From positions 186,001 to 250,000 of the forward strand of contig NZ_LGKG01000141.1 of the NCBI RefSeq assembly GCF_001294335.1: a stretch of 64,000 nt of DNA, given 5' to 3'. This DNA is from Streptomyces chattanoogensis. Its GTDB lineage: Bacteria > Actinomycetota > Actinomycetes > Streptomycetales > Streptomycetaceae. This document shows positions 10,336 to 18,892 of this stretch, in pieces. The notes under the pieces are model-generated. The model saw nothing but the letters and a program-made list of their open reading frames with translations, searched no databases and had not been told where the DNA came from. Position 1 is the stretch's first letter. Each line of letters opens with the position of its first letter. Made by a program: the position numbers and the translations under genes.

Positions 10336-10515
10336 TCGTCCGCTCCGAGTGCAGGGCGGAGCGCTTCTCAGAATCGCTTCATCATCGGGCTGAAGCCCGG
10401 CGCACTGCGGTTGATTCCCGATAGCCGGCCGGGTCCGGCCGCCTGCCGGAGGGTGTTGCGGGGGCCTCGCGTGTGGCGGGGCCCCCGCTGCCGTTGCGGT
10501 GTGAGACTGGGCGTC
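10336..10515. other. Intergenic space between tnpB remnant and nnr
   Basis: No gene is supported here. A small inverted repeat GGGCTGAAGCCC occurs near 10387-10398, perhaps another scar of the mobile element. Further on, CGGCCGGGTCCGGCCG (10429-10444) can fold and may act as a terminator or promoter spacer for nnr. Confidence 0.4.
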
Positions 10516-11955
10516 ATGAGGACTGCCTACAGCGTGGAGACCGTACGGGCCGCCGAGCGGGAGTTGATGGCGCGGCTGCCGGAGGGGGCCCTGATGCAGC
10601 GGGCGGCGGCCGGACTGGCCGTTGCCTGTGCGGAGTTGCTGGGACGCCGGGTGTACGGGGCCCGGGTGGCGCTGCTGGTCGGCAGTGGGGACAACGGCGG
10701 GGACGCGCTGTATGCCGGGGCCCGGCTGGCGCGGCGCGGGGCCGGGGTGGTGGCCGTGCTGCTGTCGCCCGGCCGGGCGCACCCGGGGGGCCTGGCGGCG
10801 CTGCTGGCGGCCGGCGGGCGGGTTTCGGGCGACGCGCCACGAGACAGGGCACGGGATGTCGCACGGGCCGATCTGGTGGTGGACGGGATCGTGGGGATCG
10901 GCGGGAGGGGCGGGCTGCGCGCCGAGGCGGCTCAACTCCTATACGCAGTAAGGCAGTCGGCGACCGTGGTGGCGGTCGATCTGCCCAGCGGGGTGGACGC
11001 GGACAGCGGGGAGGTGGCCGGCGAGGCGGTGTACGCCGATGCGACGGTGACGTTCGGCGCGTACAAGCCGGGGCTGCTGATCGATCCGGCGCGGGAGCGT
11101 GCGGGGGCGCTGCGGCTGGTGGACATCGGGCTCGCGCTGCCGGAGGACGCCGAGGCGGAGGCGCTGCAGCATGCGGAGGTGGCGGAGCTGCTGCCGCGCC
11201 CGGGGGCCGAGAGCGACAAGTACCGGCGGGGGGTGGTGGGCGTCGTCGCCGGTTCTGCGCGGTATCCGGGGGCGGCGGTGCTGGCGGTGGCCGGTGCGCT
11301 GCGGGGCGGTGCGGGGGCCGTGCGGTACGTCGGGCCGGCGGCGGATGCGGTGCTGGCGCGGTTCCCGGAGACGCTGGTGCATGCCGGGCCGCCGCACCGG
11401 GCGGGGCGGGTGCAGTCCTGGGTGATCGGGCCGGGGATGGGGGACGAGTCGGAGGCGCTGGAGGATGTGCTGGCGGCGGATGTGCCGGTGCTGGTGGATG
11501 CGGACGGGCTGCGCTTCCTGACGCCGGAGCGGGTGCGGCACCGTACGGCCGGGACGCTGCTGACCCCGCATGCCGGGGAGGCCGCGGCGCTGCTCGGGCG
11601 GGGGCGGGAGGAGATCGAGGCGGCGCGGCTGCGGTCCGTCCGGGAGCTGGCCGGGCGGTACGGGGCGACGGTGCTGCTCAAGGGGTCGACGACGCTGGTG
11701 GCGGACGCGTGGGGGCCGGTACGGGTCAACCCCACCGGGACGGGCTGGCTGGCCACGGCGGGCAGCGGCGATGTGCTGTCGGGGGTGACGGGCTCGCTGC
11801 TGGCCGCCGGGCTGTCACCGCGCGATGCGGGGTCCGTGGGTGCGTATCTGCACGGGCTGGCGGCCCGTCGCGCCGCCGGACCGCAGGGGGCGCCGATCCT
11901 GGCCACGGAGGTCGCCGACCACCTGGGCGAGGCCTGGCGGGACGTGGTGGACTGA
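10516..11955 (+). CDS. nnr: Bifunctional NAD(P)H-hydrate epimerase / ADP-dependent NAD(P)H-hydrate dehydratase
   Basis: Nnr repairs hydrated NADH and NADPH: the N-terminal domain epimerises the hydrate and the C-terminal domain dehydrates it with ADP. The 479-residue chain shows both parts: the YjeF-N domain (about 1-210) with GSGDNGGDALYAGA, and the carbohydrate-kinase-like domain (about 220-479) with LTPHAGEAAALLG and the nucleotide loop TAGSGDVLSGVTGSL. ATG 10516 (MRTAYSVETVRAAE) is the family-like start; the frame runs upstream through the tnpB scar but that part is not homologous. Confidence 0.93.
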   Translation: MRTAYSVETVRAAERELMARLPEGALMQRAAAGLAVACAELLGRRVYGARVALLVGSGDNGGDALYAGARLARRGAGVVAVLLSPGRAHPGGLAALLAAGGRVSGDAPRDRARDVARADLVVDGIVGIGGRGGLRAEAAQLLYAVRQSATVVAVDLPSGVDADSGEVAGEAVYADATVTFGAYKPGLLIDPARERAGALRLVDIGLALPEDAEAEALQHAEVAELLPRPGAESDKYRRGVVGVVAGSARYPGAAVLAVAGALRGGAGAVRYVGPAADAVLARFPETLVHAGPPHRAGRVQSWVIGPGMGDESEALEDVLAADVPVLVDADGLRFLTPERVRHRTAGTLLTPHAGEAAALLGRGREEIEAARLRSVRELAGRYGATVLLKGSTTLVADAWGPVRVNPTGTGWLATAGSGDVLSGVTGSLLAAGLSPRDAGSVGAYLHGLAARRAAGPQGAPILATEVADHLGEAWRDVVD

Positions 11956-12011
11956 GCCGCCGGACCGGGCCGCGGGCAGCGCCGGGCGGGCCCGGGACGG
12001 CGGCGGACGTT

Positions 12012-12040
12012 ACGCCCCGCGGGGGAACGCCGCGGGGCGT
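12012..12040 (+). terminator. Hairpin after nnr
   Basis: ACGCCCCGCG and CGCGGGGCGT form a strong stem about 57 bp past the nnr stop, with no U-tract. It separates nnr from the transpeptidase gene. Confidence 0.6.
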
Positions 12041-12100
12041 CAGGGCGAACCTGCCGCGTGGCGCGCGGTGCGGGCGCGCGGTCACGGCATGGGTGAGTGC

Positions 12101-13144
12101 ATGAATCGCACCCTGCCGGCGCTGTTGATCGGCGCCTCGCTGTTCACCTTCGTCGGAGTGCCCGCGGCTGCCGCCGGGCCGATCCCCGTAGTGCTTCACC
12201 CGGCCGCCGGGCCCCGGCCCGTGCCGCCGCCCGACACCGGACTGTCCGTGGCACGCCTGGCCGCCACCGTCCAGCACTCCGCCCGTGCCGCCGCCGCGCA
12301 TCCCCTGCCGCAGCCGCCCGGCACCGAGCCCCATCCCCGCGGGCACGGCGGTGACGGGTCCGAGCTGGTCCCCGGGATCCCGCTGCCCCAGTCGTACCAG
12401 CACCAGGAGCGCCAGAAGCTGCCCGACCGGGCCCTGCCGCCCGCCATCCCGCACGGTCCCACCCGCCAGGGCCCGGAGCCGCGGAAGCCCAACGGGCCCG
12501 TGCGCCACATCGAGCTGGTGCCGGAGTCCGAGGTCCAGGACGACCCCAACGCGGCGCCGCGGTGCAGCAGGTCGACCGGTCCCGCGCAGCGGGCGGTCGA
12601 GGAGTATCTGGACCGGGAGGCGGACGGCCGCCAGTCCGCCGGGGACTGCCAGGCCATCGCGACCTTCCAGCGGCAGCAGCGCATCGAGCCCGCCACCGGC
12701 TTCGCGGGACCGGTCACCGGCGCCATGGTGCGGCTGCTGCAGGCCCGGAAGGACCCCAACCTGGTCGAGCTGTGCCCGAACCGTAACGAGCGCGTGGTCT
12801 GTGTGGATCTGTCCCGGCAGCTCCTGTGGGTGCAGCAGGACGGAGAGGTGATCTTCCCCCCGGTGGCGATGCGTTCCGGCCGGCCGACCATGGAGACCCG
12901 TACCGGCGACTACCGGATCTACTGGAGGAACAAGAACCACACCTCGTCGCTGTACCACACGCCGATGCCGTACGCGCAGTTCTTCGACGGCGGTGAGGCG
13001 CTGCACGGCGTCTACGACGACATCTACGCGGGGACCGGCTCGCACGGCTGCGTCAACCTCGCCTGGGAGGACTCGAAGCGGCTCTGGGGCCTGCTGCAGA
13101 AGAACGACATCGTCCATGTCTGGGGCCGCAAGACCGGCGTGTGA
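12101..13144 (+). CDS. Secreted L,D-transpeptidase (YkuD domain) with peptidoglycan-binding domain
   Basis: The 347-residue product starts MNRTLPALLIGASLFTFVG, a signal peptide ending near AAAAGP. A long Pro/His-rich linker follows (about 30-145). Next comes a peptidoglycan-binding helical domain (about 160-220, with TFQRQQRIEP...GPVTGAMVRLLQ), and a C-terminal YkuD domain (about 228-347). The catalytic motif HGVYDD...GSHGCVNL holds the nucleophile Cys and its His. Such enzymes make 3-3 cross-links in peptidoglycan. Start ATG 12101 is preferred; ATG 12089 in the same frame is possible. alr, which supplies D-Ala, follows 70 bp downstream. Confidence 0.87.
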   Translation: MNRTLPALLIGASLFTFVGVPAAAAGPIPVVLHPAAGPRPVPPPDTGLSVARLAATVQHSARAAAAHPLPQPPGTEPHPRGHGGDGSELVPGIPLPQSYQHQERQKLPDRALPPAIPHGPTRQGPEPRKPNGPVRHIELVPESEVQDDPNAAPRCSRSTGPAQRAVEEYLDREADGRQSAGDCQAIATFQRQQRIEPATGFAGPVTGAMVRLLQARKDPNLVELCPNRNERVVCVDLSRQLLWVQQDGEVIFPPVAMRSGRPTMETRTGDYRIYWRNKNHTSSLYHTPMPYAQFFDGGEALHGVYDDIYAGTGSHGCVNLAWEDSKRLWGLLQKNDIVHVWGRKTGV

Positions 13145-13214
13145 GGGCCGGGTGACGGCCCTTTTCCCACCGGTGCCCCGGGGCGGCGCGGGCCCGCCTG
13201 CGACACTGAGGGGG

Positions 13215-14435
13215 ATGAACGAGACAGCGAAGCGGGCTCGCGCCACGATCGACGTCGCCGCCGTGCGGTCGAATGTGCGCGCGTTGCGAGACCGCGCACC
13301 CCGGGCAGAGCTGATGGCCGTGGTCAAGGCCGACGGCTATGGACACGGCGCGGTGCCCTGCGCCCGCGCCGCCCGCCAGGCCGGTGCGAGCTGGCTGGGC
13401 ACGGCGCTGCCCGAGGAGGCGTTCGCGCTGCGCGCGGCCGGCGACACCGGGCGGCTGCTGTGCTGGCTGTGGACGCCGGGCGGCCCCTGGGGCAAGGCCG
13501 TCGAGCAGGACATCGACGTCTCGGTGAGCGGGCTGTGGGCGCTGCGCGAGGTGACCGAGGCGGCCCGCGCGTGCGGGCGCCCGGCCCGGGTCCAGCTCAA
13601 GGCCGACACCGGTCTCGGCCGCAACGGCTGCCAGCCCGCCGACTGGCCGGAACTCACCGCGGCGGCCGCCAAGGCCGAGGCCGACGGCGCCGTCAAGGTC
13701 ACCGGCCTGTGGTCGCACTTCGCCTGTGCCGACGAGCCCGGACACCCCTCCATCCCGCTGCAGACGGCCGCCTTCGAGGAGGCGCTTGAGGTCGCCGGGG
13801 CCGCCGGACTGCGCCCCGAGGTGCGGCATATCGCCAACACTGCGGCGCTGCTCACCCTCCCTGACGCGCACTACGACCTGGTACGCGGCGGTATCGGCAT
13901 CTACGGCGTGTCGCCCAGCGCCGAGCTCGGCACGCCCCATGACTTCGGCCTGCGGCCGGCGATGACCCTGGAGGCGTCGCTGGCGTCCGTCAAACGGGCC
14001 CCGGGCGGCCACGGCGTGTCGTACGGGCACCACTACACCACGGCCGGTGACACCACCCTCGCGCTGATCCCGCTCGGCTACGCCGACGGCATCCCGCGGA
14101 ACGCCTCCGGCCGAGGCTCGGTGCTGGTGGCGGGCAGGCGGCGGACGGTCGCCGGGCGGATCGCGATGGATCAGTTCGTGGTCGATCTCGACGGGGACCG
14201 CGCGGCGGCGGGCGATCCGGCAGTGCTGTTCGGGCCCGGCGACCGCGGCGAGCCCCTCGCGGAGGACTGGGCCGAGGCGGCCGGAACCATCGGGTACGAA
14301 ATCGTCACAAGGATCGGGACGAGAGTGCCGCGCGTCTATGTGGATACGGATGCCGGGAAAGGTGGCGTCGTGACCACCGGTGCCGAGGACACCGGTGGTG
14401 AAGCGGATCCGACTCGTACGGGGGGTGGGCGATGA
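13215..14435 (+). CDS. alr: Alanine racemase
   Basis: Alr interconverts L- and D-alanine with PLP, supplying D-Ala for peptidoglycan. The 406-residue chain contains the PLP-lysine motif VVKADGYGHGAVPCA (Lys about residue 38) and the second catalytic tyrosine in GVSYGHHYTT, plus GYADGIPRNAS and the MDQFVVDL stretch of the C-terminal beta domain. The start ATG 13215 follows GAGGGG. Its stop overlaps the next gene's start (ATGA at 14432-14435), indicating translational coupling with the hydrolase. Confidence 0.95.
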   Translation: MNETAKRARATIDVAAVRSNVRALRDRAPRAELMAVVKADGYGHGAVPCARAARQAGASWLGTALPEEAFALRAAGDTGRLLCWLWTPGGPWGKAVEQDIDVSVSGLWALREVTEAARACGRPARVQLKADTGLGRNGCQPADWPELTAAAAKAEADGAVKVTGLWSHFACADEPGHPSIPLQTAAFEEALEVAGAAGLRPEVRHIANTAALLTLPDAHYDLVRGGIGIYGVSPSAELGTPHDFGLRPAMTLEASLASVKRAPGGHGVSYGHHYTTAGDTTLALIPLGYADGIPRNASGRGSVLVAGRRRTVAGRIAMDQFVVDLDGDRAAAGDPAVLFGPGDRGEPLAEDWAEAAGTIGYEIVTRIGTRVPRVYVDTDAGKGGVVTTGAEDTGGEADPTRTGGGR

Positions 14436-15754
14436 GCGACAGCCAGGACGTGGCGGCGAAGGCGCTCGAGACGGCGGCCGATTCGGTCAACAACTGGGCG
14501 CGCGCGGGACGGCACGCCGGTATCGCGGGCGCGGCGATCGGGGTGATCGCGGCGGGGGCGGCGGCCGGGGTGGCGATAGAGCGGATGACCGTGGGCCGGG
14601 GGATGCGGCGGCGGGCCCGGCTGGCGCTGGACGCCGAGGGCCCGTACGGCACTCTGCGCGGCACCTCCGGCTCGGCCGTCGCCGAGGACGGCACCGAGCT
14701 GTACTACGAGGTGGACGAGCCGGGGGAGGCACCCGGGAACGGCGGGAAGACCGCCAGGACCGCCAAGGCGGCGAAGAACGGCAAGGGCGCCAAGGACGGC
14801 GCCCGCGCCGCGCTGGACGGGCAGGGAGTGCAGGGCGCACAGGGCGTCCGCAAGCGGCTGCTGGCCGCGCTGGGGCGCCGTTCGGTGGCGCCCACCGTCG
14901 TCTTCAGCCACGGCTACTGCCTCAGCCAGGACTCCTGGCACTTCCAGCGCGCGGCGCTGCGCGGCATCGTCCGTACGGTCCACTGGGACCAGCGCAGCCA
15001 CGGCCGCTCGGCGCGCGGCCACGGCCAGATCGACGGTACGGATCCGGTCACCATCGACCTGCTGGGCCGCGATCTCAAGGCGGTGCTGGACGCCGCCGTG
15101 CCCGAGGGGCCGATCGTGCTGGTCGGGCACTCCATGGGCGGGATGACGGTGATGGCGCTGGCCGACCAGTTCCCCGAGTACGTCGCGGAGCGGGTGGTCG
15201 GCGTGGCGCTGATCGGCACCTCGGCGGGCCGTCTGAGCGAGGTCGCGTTCGGTCTGCCGTCGATGGGGGTGAAGGCGTTCCACGCGCTGGCGCCGGGGCT
15301 GCTCAGGGCGCTGGGGTCGCAGAGCGAGATCGTCGAGCGGGGGCGGCGGGCCACCGCCGATCTGTTCGCGGGGCTGATCAAGCGGTATTCGTTCGGGACG
15401 CCGGAGAACGTGGACCCGGGCATCGCGCGGTTCGCCGAGCGGCTGATCGAGGCGACCCCGATCGATGTGGTCGCCGAGTTCTATCCGGCCTTCGCGGTGC
15501 ACGACAAGACCGAGGCGCTGGTGGCGTACGACGCGAAGCCGGCGCTGGTGCTCGCCGGGGAGAAGGACCTGATCACCCCCGCCGACCACAGCCGCACCAT
15601 CGCCGAACGGCTGCCGCACGCCGATCTGCTGTGCATCCCGGGCGCCGGGCATCTGGTGATGCTGGAGCGGCCCGAGCTGGTCAACGACCAGCTGGTGTCG
15701 CTGGTGGAACGGGCCAGCGCGACGGCCCGCAGCTCGCGCTCGGCCAGGGCCTGA
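14432..15754 (+). CDS. Alpha/beta-fold hydrolase
   Basis: The 440-residue protein has a hydrophobic, Ala/Gly-rich N-terminal helix (about 30-52) that may anchor it, a Lys/Ala-rich linker (about 100-125), and an alpha/beta hydrolase domain (about 150-430). The oxyanion region is FSHGYCLSQDSW, the nucleophile elbow GHSMGGMTV, and the His motif PGAGHLVMLERP. Substrate is unknown. It is translationally coupled to alr, an arrangement I recall as common in Streptomyces, and lies upstream of tsaE. Confidence 0.85.
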   Translation: MSDSQDVAAKALETAADSVNNWARAGRHAGIAGAAIGVIAAGAAAGVAIERMTVGRGMRRRARLALDAEGPYGTLRGTSGSAVAEDGTELYYEVDEPGEAPGNGGKTARTAKAAKNGKGAKDGARAALDGQGVQGAQGVRKRLLAALGRRSVAPTVVFSHGYCLSQDSWHFQRAALRGIVRTVHWDQRSHGRSARGHGQIDGTDPVTIDLLGRDLKAVLDAAVPEGPIVLVGHSMGGMTVMALADQFPEYVAERVVGVALIGTSAGRLSEVAFGLPSMGVKAFHALAPGLLRALGSQSEIVERGRRATADLFAGLIKRYSFGTPENVDPGIARFAERLIEATPIDVVAEFYPAFAVHDKTEALVAYDAKPALVLAGEKDLITPADHSRTIAERLPHADLLCIPGAGHLVMLERPELVNDQLVSLVERASATARSSRSARA

Positions 15755-15884
15755 GACGGCGGACGCGACGGCCCGGCCCGGCAGTGTGCCGGGGTGTGGT
15801 CACTCCATCCACCGCAACCGGCAACGGCTCCTGCCTCGGGTCACCCCGACGTGGGGTGCCGTCCGGGCCCGTACCATTTGCGGC

Positions 15885-15914
15885 ATGAGTGAGCGCAGCG
15901 AGGTTTCGGCATGA
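15885..15914 (+). other. Possible 9-codon upstream ORF coupled to tsaE
   Basis: ATG 15885 opens a 9-codon frame (MSERSEVSA) whose TGA overlaps the tsaE ATG as ATGA (15911-15914). The overlap suggests translational coupling or a leader. It may also be chance. Confidence 0.3.
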
Positions 15915-16444
15915 GCATCAGCGGCGCGATCGCGCATGTCACCGTCAAGACCCCCGATCAGATGCAGGAGTTGGGCCGCAGACTGGCCTCGCTGCTGCGC
16001 CCCGGCGATCTGGTGCTGCTCACCGGTGAGCTGGGCGCCGGCAAGACCACGCTGACCCGGGGCCTGGGGGAGGGCCTGGGCGTACGCGGCGCCGTGACCT
16101 CGCCCACCTTCGTCATCGCCCGGGTGCACCCGTCGCTGACCGGCGGCCCGGCCCTCGTCCACGTCGACGCCTACCGCCTGGGCGGCGGCCTCGACGAGAT
16201 GGAGGACCTGGATCTCGATGTCTCGCTGCCCGAGTCCGTGGTGGTCGTGGAATGGGGCGACGGCAAGGTCGAGGACCTGTCCGACGACCGGCTGCATGTG
16301 GTGATCGGCCGGGCCGTGGGCGCCGATGCGCCGGGCCTCGACAGTCATCCGGAGGCGGAGCGGGACGACGTCCGCGAGGTGACGGTCACCGGGCTCGGTG
16401 CCCGTTGGGCGGACGCGGGGCTCGGCAGGCTGGAGAGCTGCTGA
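15911..16444 (+). CDS. tsaE: tRNA threonylcarbamoyladenosine biosynthesis ATPase TsaE
   Basis: TsaE is the P-loop ATPase that works with TsaB and TsaD to form N6-threonylcarbamoyladenosine (t6A) at position 37 of ANN-decoding tRNAs. The 177-residue protein has Walker A GELGAGKTTLTRGLGEGLG, the switch-like TSPTFVIARVH and the family motif VHVDAYRLGG, with VVVVEWGDG near the end. Length is slightly above the E. coli protein. tsaB, rimI and tsaD follow about 1.2 kb downstream, separated by two unrelated genes. Confidence 0.95.
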   Translation: MSISGAIAHVTVKTPDQMQELGRRLASLLRPGDLVLLTGELGAGKTTLTRGLGEGLGVRGAVTSPTFVIARVHPSLTGGPALVHVDAYRLGGGLDEMEDLDLDVSLPESVVVVEWGDGKVEDLSDDRLHVVIGRAVGADAPGLDSHPEAERDDVREVTVTGLGARWADAGLGRLESC

Positions 16445-16450
16445 GGGCCG

Positions 16451-16471
16451 GGGTCCGGCTGCGCCGGACCC
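16451..16471 (+). terminator. Hairpin after tsaE
   Basis: GGGTCCGG and CCGGACCC with a 5-nt loop form a stem 6 bp past the tsaE stop, probably ending its transcript. Confidence 0.5.
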
Positions 16472-16565
16472 ACCGGACCCGCCCTCCCGTAGTTTCCGAC
16501 AAGGCGTCGGCAAGATGTTGCGCACGCGGTACCGCGCGTGGTCACATGGGTGGGGAGAGTCCCGG

Positions 16566-16579
16566 TTAGGTCAGCCTAA
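16566..16579 (+). promoter_or_regulatory. Possible iron-box (IdeR/DmdR-type) operator
   Basis: TTAGGTCAGCCTAA resembles the inner part of the actinobacterial iron box. In either register I count 13 matches to a 19-bp TTAGGTTAGGCTAACCTAA-type consensus. It lies 51 bp upstream of the 77-residue small-protein gene, in promoter position. Confidence 0.4.
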
Positions 16580-16630
16580 GTTGCCGGCCTGGCCACTGTC
16601 GCTTGTCCCAGGAGCCCGGGAGGCGTTCAC

Positions 16631-16864
16631 ATGGCCCACCAGCCTTCCCCCACGCCTGAACGCCGCGGGGGCGCCACCGTCGCGGCGGCCCGGCGCGCCG
16701 AGCGCGACGCCCCCGAACAGCCGCCGACGATGCATCAGCTGCTGGCGGCGTGCGCCGCGGCCAGTGCCGTCTCCACGCCGCCCGATGCCGCGACGGAGCC
16801 CCGCACGGACCGCCGGGACGGGAAAGAGGGACCCGCGTCCACCAAAGGACGCGATGCGGCGTAG
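16631..16864 (+). CDS. Small hypothetical protein
   Basis: The frame encodes 77 residues starting MAHQPSPTPERRGG, Ala/Pro/Arg-rich, with one short helix-like core (TMHQLLAACAAASAVSTPP) and a polar tail. ATG 16631 lies behind CGGGAGG. No domain is recognised. The iron-box-like palindrome upstream is the only clue to regulation. It is convergent with the 190-residue surface protein gene, whose 3' end is 49 bp away. Confidence 0.55.
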   Translation: MAHQPSPTPERRGGATVAAARRAERDAPEQPPTMHQLLAACAAASAVSTPPDAATEPRTDRRDGKEGPASTKGRDAA

Positions 16865-16913
16865 CCCGTAGGAGGGGTGTTGGAGGGGTGTTGCCGCACG
16901 GACCTGACGGCCG

Positions 16914-17486
16914 TCAGGCGACCACGACGACCTTGGTGCCGACCAGCGCGAAGTCCCACATCGCCTTGCCGTCGGCCCGGGACTCCCGCACACCGCCGGT
17001 CTTCTTCGCCGCACCAGGGCCCGGCTTGGGCGTGGAGCCGTCGACCGCCGCGCTGAAACCGATCACCACGCCCTCGGTCTTGGCGAACAGCACCACATGC
17101 TCGATCGCCAGGCCGTCGGAGCCGGTCAGACTCACGGAGCGCTGGGTGACCTGGTAGCTGCCCGCCGCCGGGCTCACCGTGCTCGGCGTGACCTGATACG
17201 TCCGCAGCGCCTTGCCCTGCGCATCCACCAGCCAGACCCGCTTGGCGCCCAGCGCGTAGACGACCCGCTTGCCGGTGCCGGAGGCCGCCGGGACGGCGGC
17301 GGGGCGCGGTGTCCGGTCCTTCTTCGCGGGAGGGCTGTGGTGCGCGGCGCGCTTGCCGTGGTGGCTCTCGCCGCGGGCCGTCAGACGGTCCGGGGCGGAC
17401 GCCGAGGCCTGGTAGCCGAGCACGCCGACCGCGACCAGGGCGGCCGCGGTGAGAGCGGTGACGATCGTGCTGCTCTTAGCGGGCAC
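16914..17486 (-). CDS. Secreted or membrane-anchored hypothetical protein
   Basis: The 190-residue product (start GTG 17486 behind GGAAAGG) has an N-terminal hydrophobic segment (TIVTALTAAALVAVGVLGY), a His/Lys/Pro-rich linker (about 30-60) and a beta-rich extracytoplasmic domain. The domain begins RVVYALGAKRVWLVD and contains GSYQVTQRSVS, IEHVVLFAKTEG and MWDFALVG. The last part loosely resembles the N-terminal half of YkuD-like folds, but there is no SHGC motif. ATG 17558 would add 24 residues. It lies on the opposite strand inside the tsa gene set. Confidence 0.65.
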   Translation of the reverse strand: MPAKSSTIVTALTAAALVAVGVLGYQASASAPDRLTARGESHHGKRAAHHSPPAKKDRTPRPAAVPAASGTGKRVVYALGAKRVWLVDAQGKALRTYQVTPSTVSPAAGSYQVTQRSVSLTGSDGLAIEHVVLFAKTEGVVIGFSAAVDGSTPKPGPGAAKKTGGVRESRADGKAMWDFALVGTKVVVVA

Positions 17487-17603
17487 CGCTGTGCCACCTT
17501 TCCGTTTCTGCCGCCGGGCATACTTATGGGCCGACGTTAGCACCGCGACGGGCACCACCGGCCGAGGCGCCGACCCCCGCCGCCCGGGCCGTAGGCTTAA
17601 GGC

Positions 17604-18314
17604 GTGCTGCTGCTAGCTCTTGACACCGCCACCCCCGCCGTCACCGTCGCCCTGCACGACGGTTCGCGCGTCCTCGCCGAGTCCCGCCAGGTGGACGCCC
17701 GACGGCACGGCGAGCTGCTGCTCCCCGCCGTCGACCGGGTGCTGGCCGAGGCCGGCCGCAAGCTCGACGCGGTCAGCGACATCGTGGTCGGCGTCGGGCC
17801 CGGCCCGTACACCGGACTGCGTGTGGGGCTCGTCACGGCGGCGACCTTCGGCTCCGTCCTCGGCGTCCCGGTGCACGGCCTGTGCTCGCTGGACGGCATC
17901 GCGTATGCCGCCGGCCTGGAGGAGCCCTTCGTGGTGGCGACGGACGCCCGCCGCAAGGAGGTCTACTGGGCGCGCTACGAGGCCCGCCCGTCGCCCGACC
18001 ACCGCCCCTCAACGAGCGGCTCCGCCGCGCCCCGCTTGATTACGCGGCTGACCGAACCTGCCGTCGACCGCCCCGCCGACATCGCCGGCCAGGTGGCCGG
18101 GGTGCCCTCGGTGGGCGCGGGCGCACTGCTCTACGACACGGTCTTCACCGGCGTACGGCGCGAGGGCCCCGAGCACCAGTCCGCGGCCGCGCTCGCCGCA
18201 CTGGCCGCCGGAAAGCTCGCGGCCGGCGAGGAGTTCCTGCCCCCGCAGCCGCTGTATCTGCGCCGCCCCGACGCCCAGGTCCCGGCCAACTACAAGGTGG
18301 TCACCCCGCGGTGA
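17604..18314 (+). CDS. tsaB: tRNA threonylcarbamoyladenosine biosynthesis protein TsaB
   Basis: TsaB is the non-catalytic ASKHA-fold partner that stabilises TsaD in t6A synthesis. The 236-residue product begins MLLLALDTATPAVTVALHDG and has the family motif VGVGPGPYTGLRVG. It also carries GLCSLDGIAYAAG and the C-terminal PLYLRRPDAQVPANYK. The start is GTG 17604. Its stop overlaps the rimI GTG by four bases (GTGA 18311-18314). Confidence 0.95.
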   Translation: MLLLALDTATPAVTVALHDGSRVLAESRQVDARRHGELLLPAVDRVLAEAGRKLDAVSDIVVGVGPGPYTGLRVGLVTAATFGSVLGVPVHGLCSLDGIAYAAGLEEPFVVATDARRKEVYWARYEARPSPDHRPSTSGSAAPRLITRLTEPAVDRPADIAGQVAGVPSVGAGALLYDTVFTGVRREGPEHQSAAALAALAAGKLAAGEEFLPPQPLYLRRPDAQVPANYKVVTPR

Positions 18315-18892
18315 CGGACCAGGTCGTACTGCGCGAGATGCGCTGGTGGGACATCGAGCCGGTGCTGGCGCTGGAGCGCGAGCTGTTCCCCGAGGACGCC
18401 TGGTCGGCGGGGATGTTCTGGTCCGAGCTGGCCCACGCGCGCGGCGCGGGTGCCACCCGCCGCTATCTCGTCGCCGAACGGGACGGCCGTGTCGTCGGCT
18501 ACGGCGGCCTGTGCGCCATCGACGCCACCGGCGACATCCAGACCATCGCCACCGCCCGCGACCAGTGGGGCACCGGCCTGGGCGCCCGGCTGCTGACCGA
18601 ACTGCTCTCGGCCGCCACCGCCTTCGAATGCCGCGAGGTGCTGCTGGAGGTACGGGTCGACAACCTCCGCGCGCAGCGCCTGTACGAGCGCTTCGGCTTC
18701 GAGCCGATCGGCTTCCGGCGCGGCTACTACCAGCCGGGCAATGTCGACGCCCTGGTCATGCGTCTGGTCATGCGCCCGACCACCGAATCCGCCGAGCCGT
18801 CCGCATCCGCCGAGCCGTCCGCATCCGCGGAGCCCTCCGCATCACCCGCATCTCCCGTCCACGGAACGCAAGGAAACCCGACCCATGGCTGA
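18311..18892 (+). CDS. rimI: Ribosomal-protein S18-alanine N-acetyltransferase RimI (GNAT)
   Basis: RimI is a GNAT enzyme that acetylates the N-terminus of S18 and possibly other proteins. The GNAT core (about 5-150) shows [23 protein letters not shown], the acetyl-CoA loop [13 protein letters not shown] and the motif [17 protein letters not shown]. The last 38 residues form a low-complexity tail with three SAEPSA-type repeats coded by an 18-bp tandem repeat. It is coupled to tsaB by a GTGA overlap and overlaps tsaD by 8 bp, so the three are one operon. Confidence 0.93.
   Translation: MTDQVVLREMRWWDIEPVLALERELFPEDAWSAGMFWSELAHARGAGATRRYLVAERDGRVVGYGGLCAIDATGDIQTIATARDQWGTGLGARLLTELLSAATAFECREVLLEVRVDNLRAQRLYERFGFEPIGFRRGYYQPGNVDALVMRLVMRPTTESAEPSASAEPSASAEPSASPASPVHGTQGNPTHG
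18791..18844 (+). repeat. 18-bp tandem repeat coding the RimI tail
   Basis: Three units, two identical (GCCGAGCCGTCCGCATCC) and one diverged, are joined head to tail in the rimI reading frame and code AEPSAS repeats. Confidence 0.9.

Noticed and set aside
10165-10515. In-frame N-terminal extension of nnr
   Set aside because: The 117 extra residues run through the tnpB scar and do not resemble the family; ATG 10516 gives the normal start.
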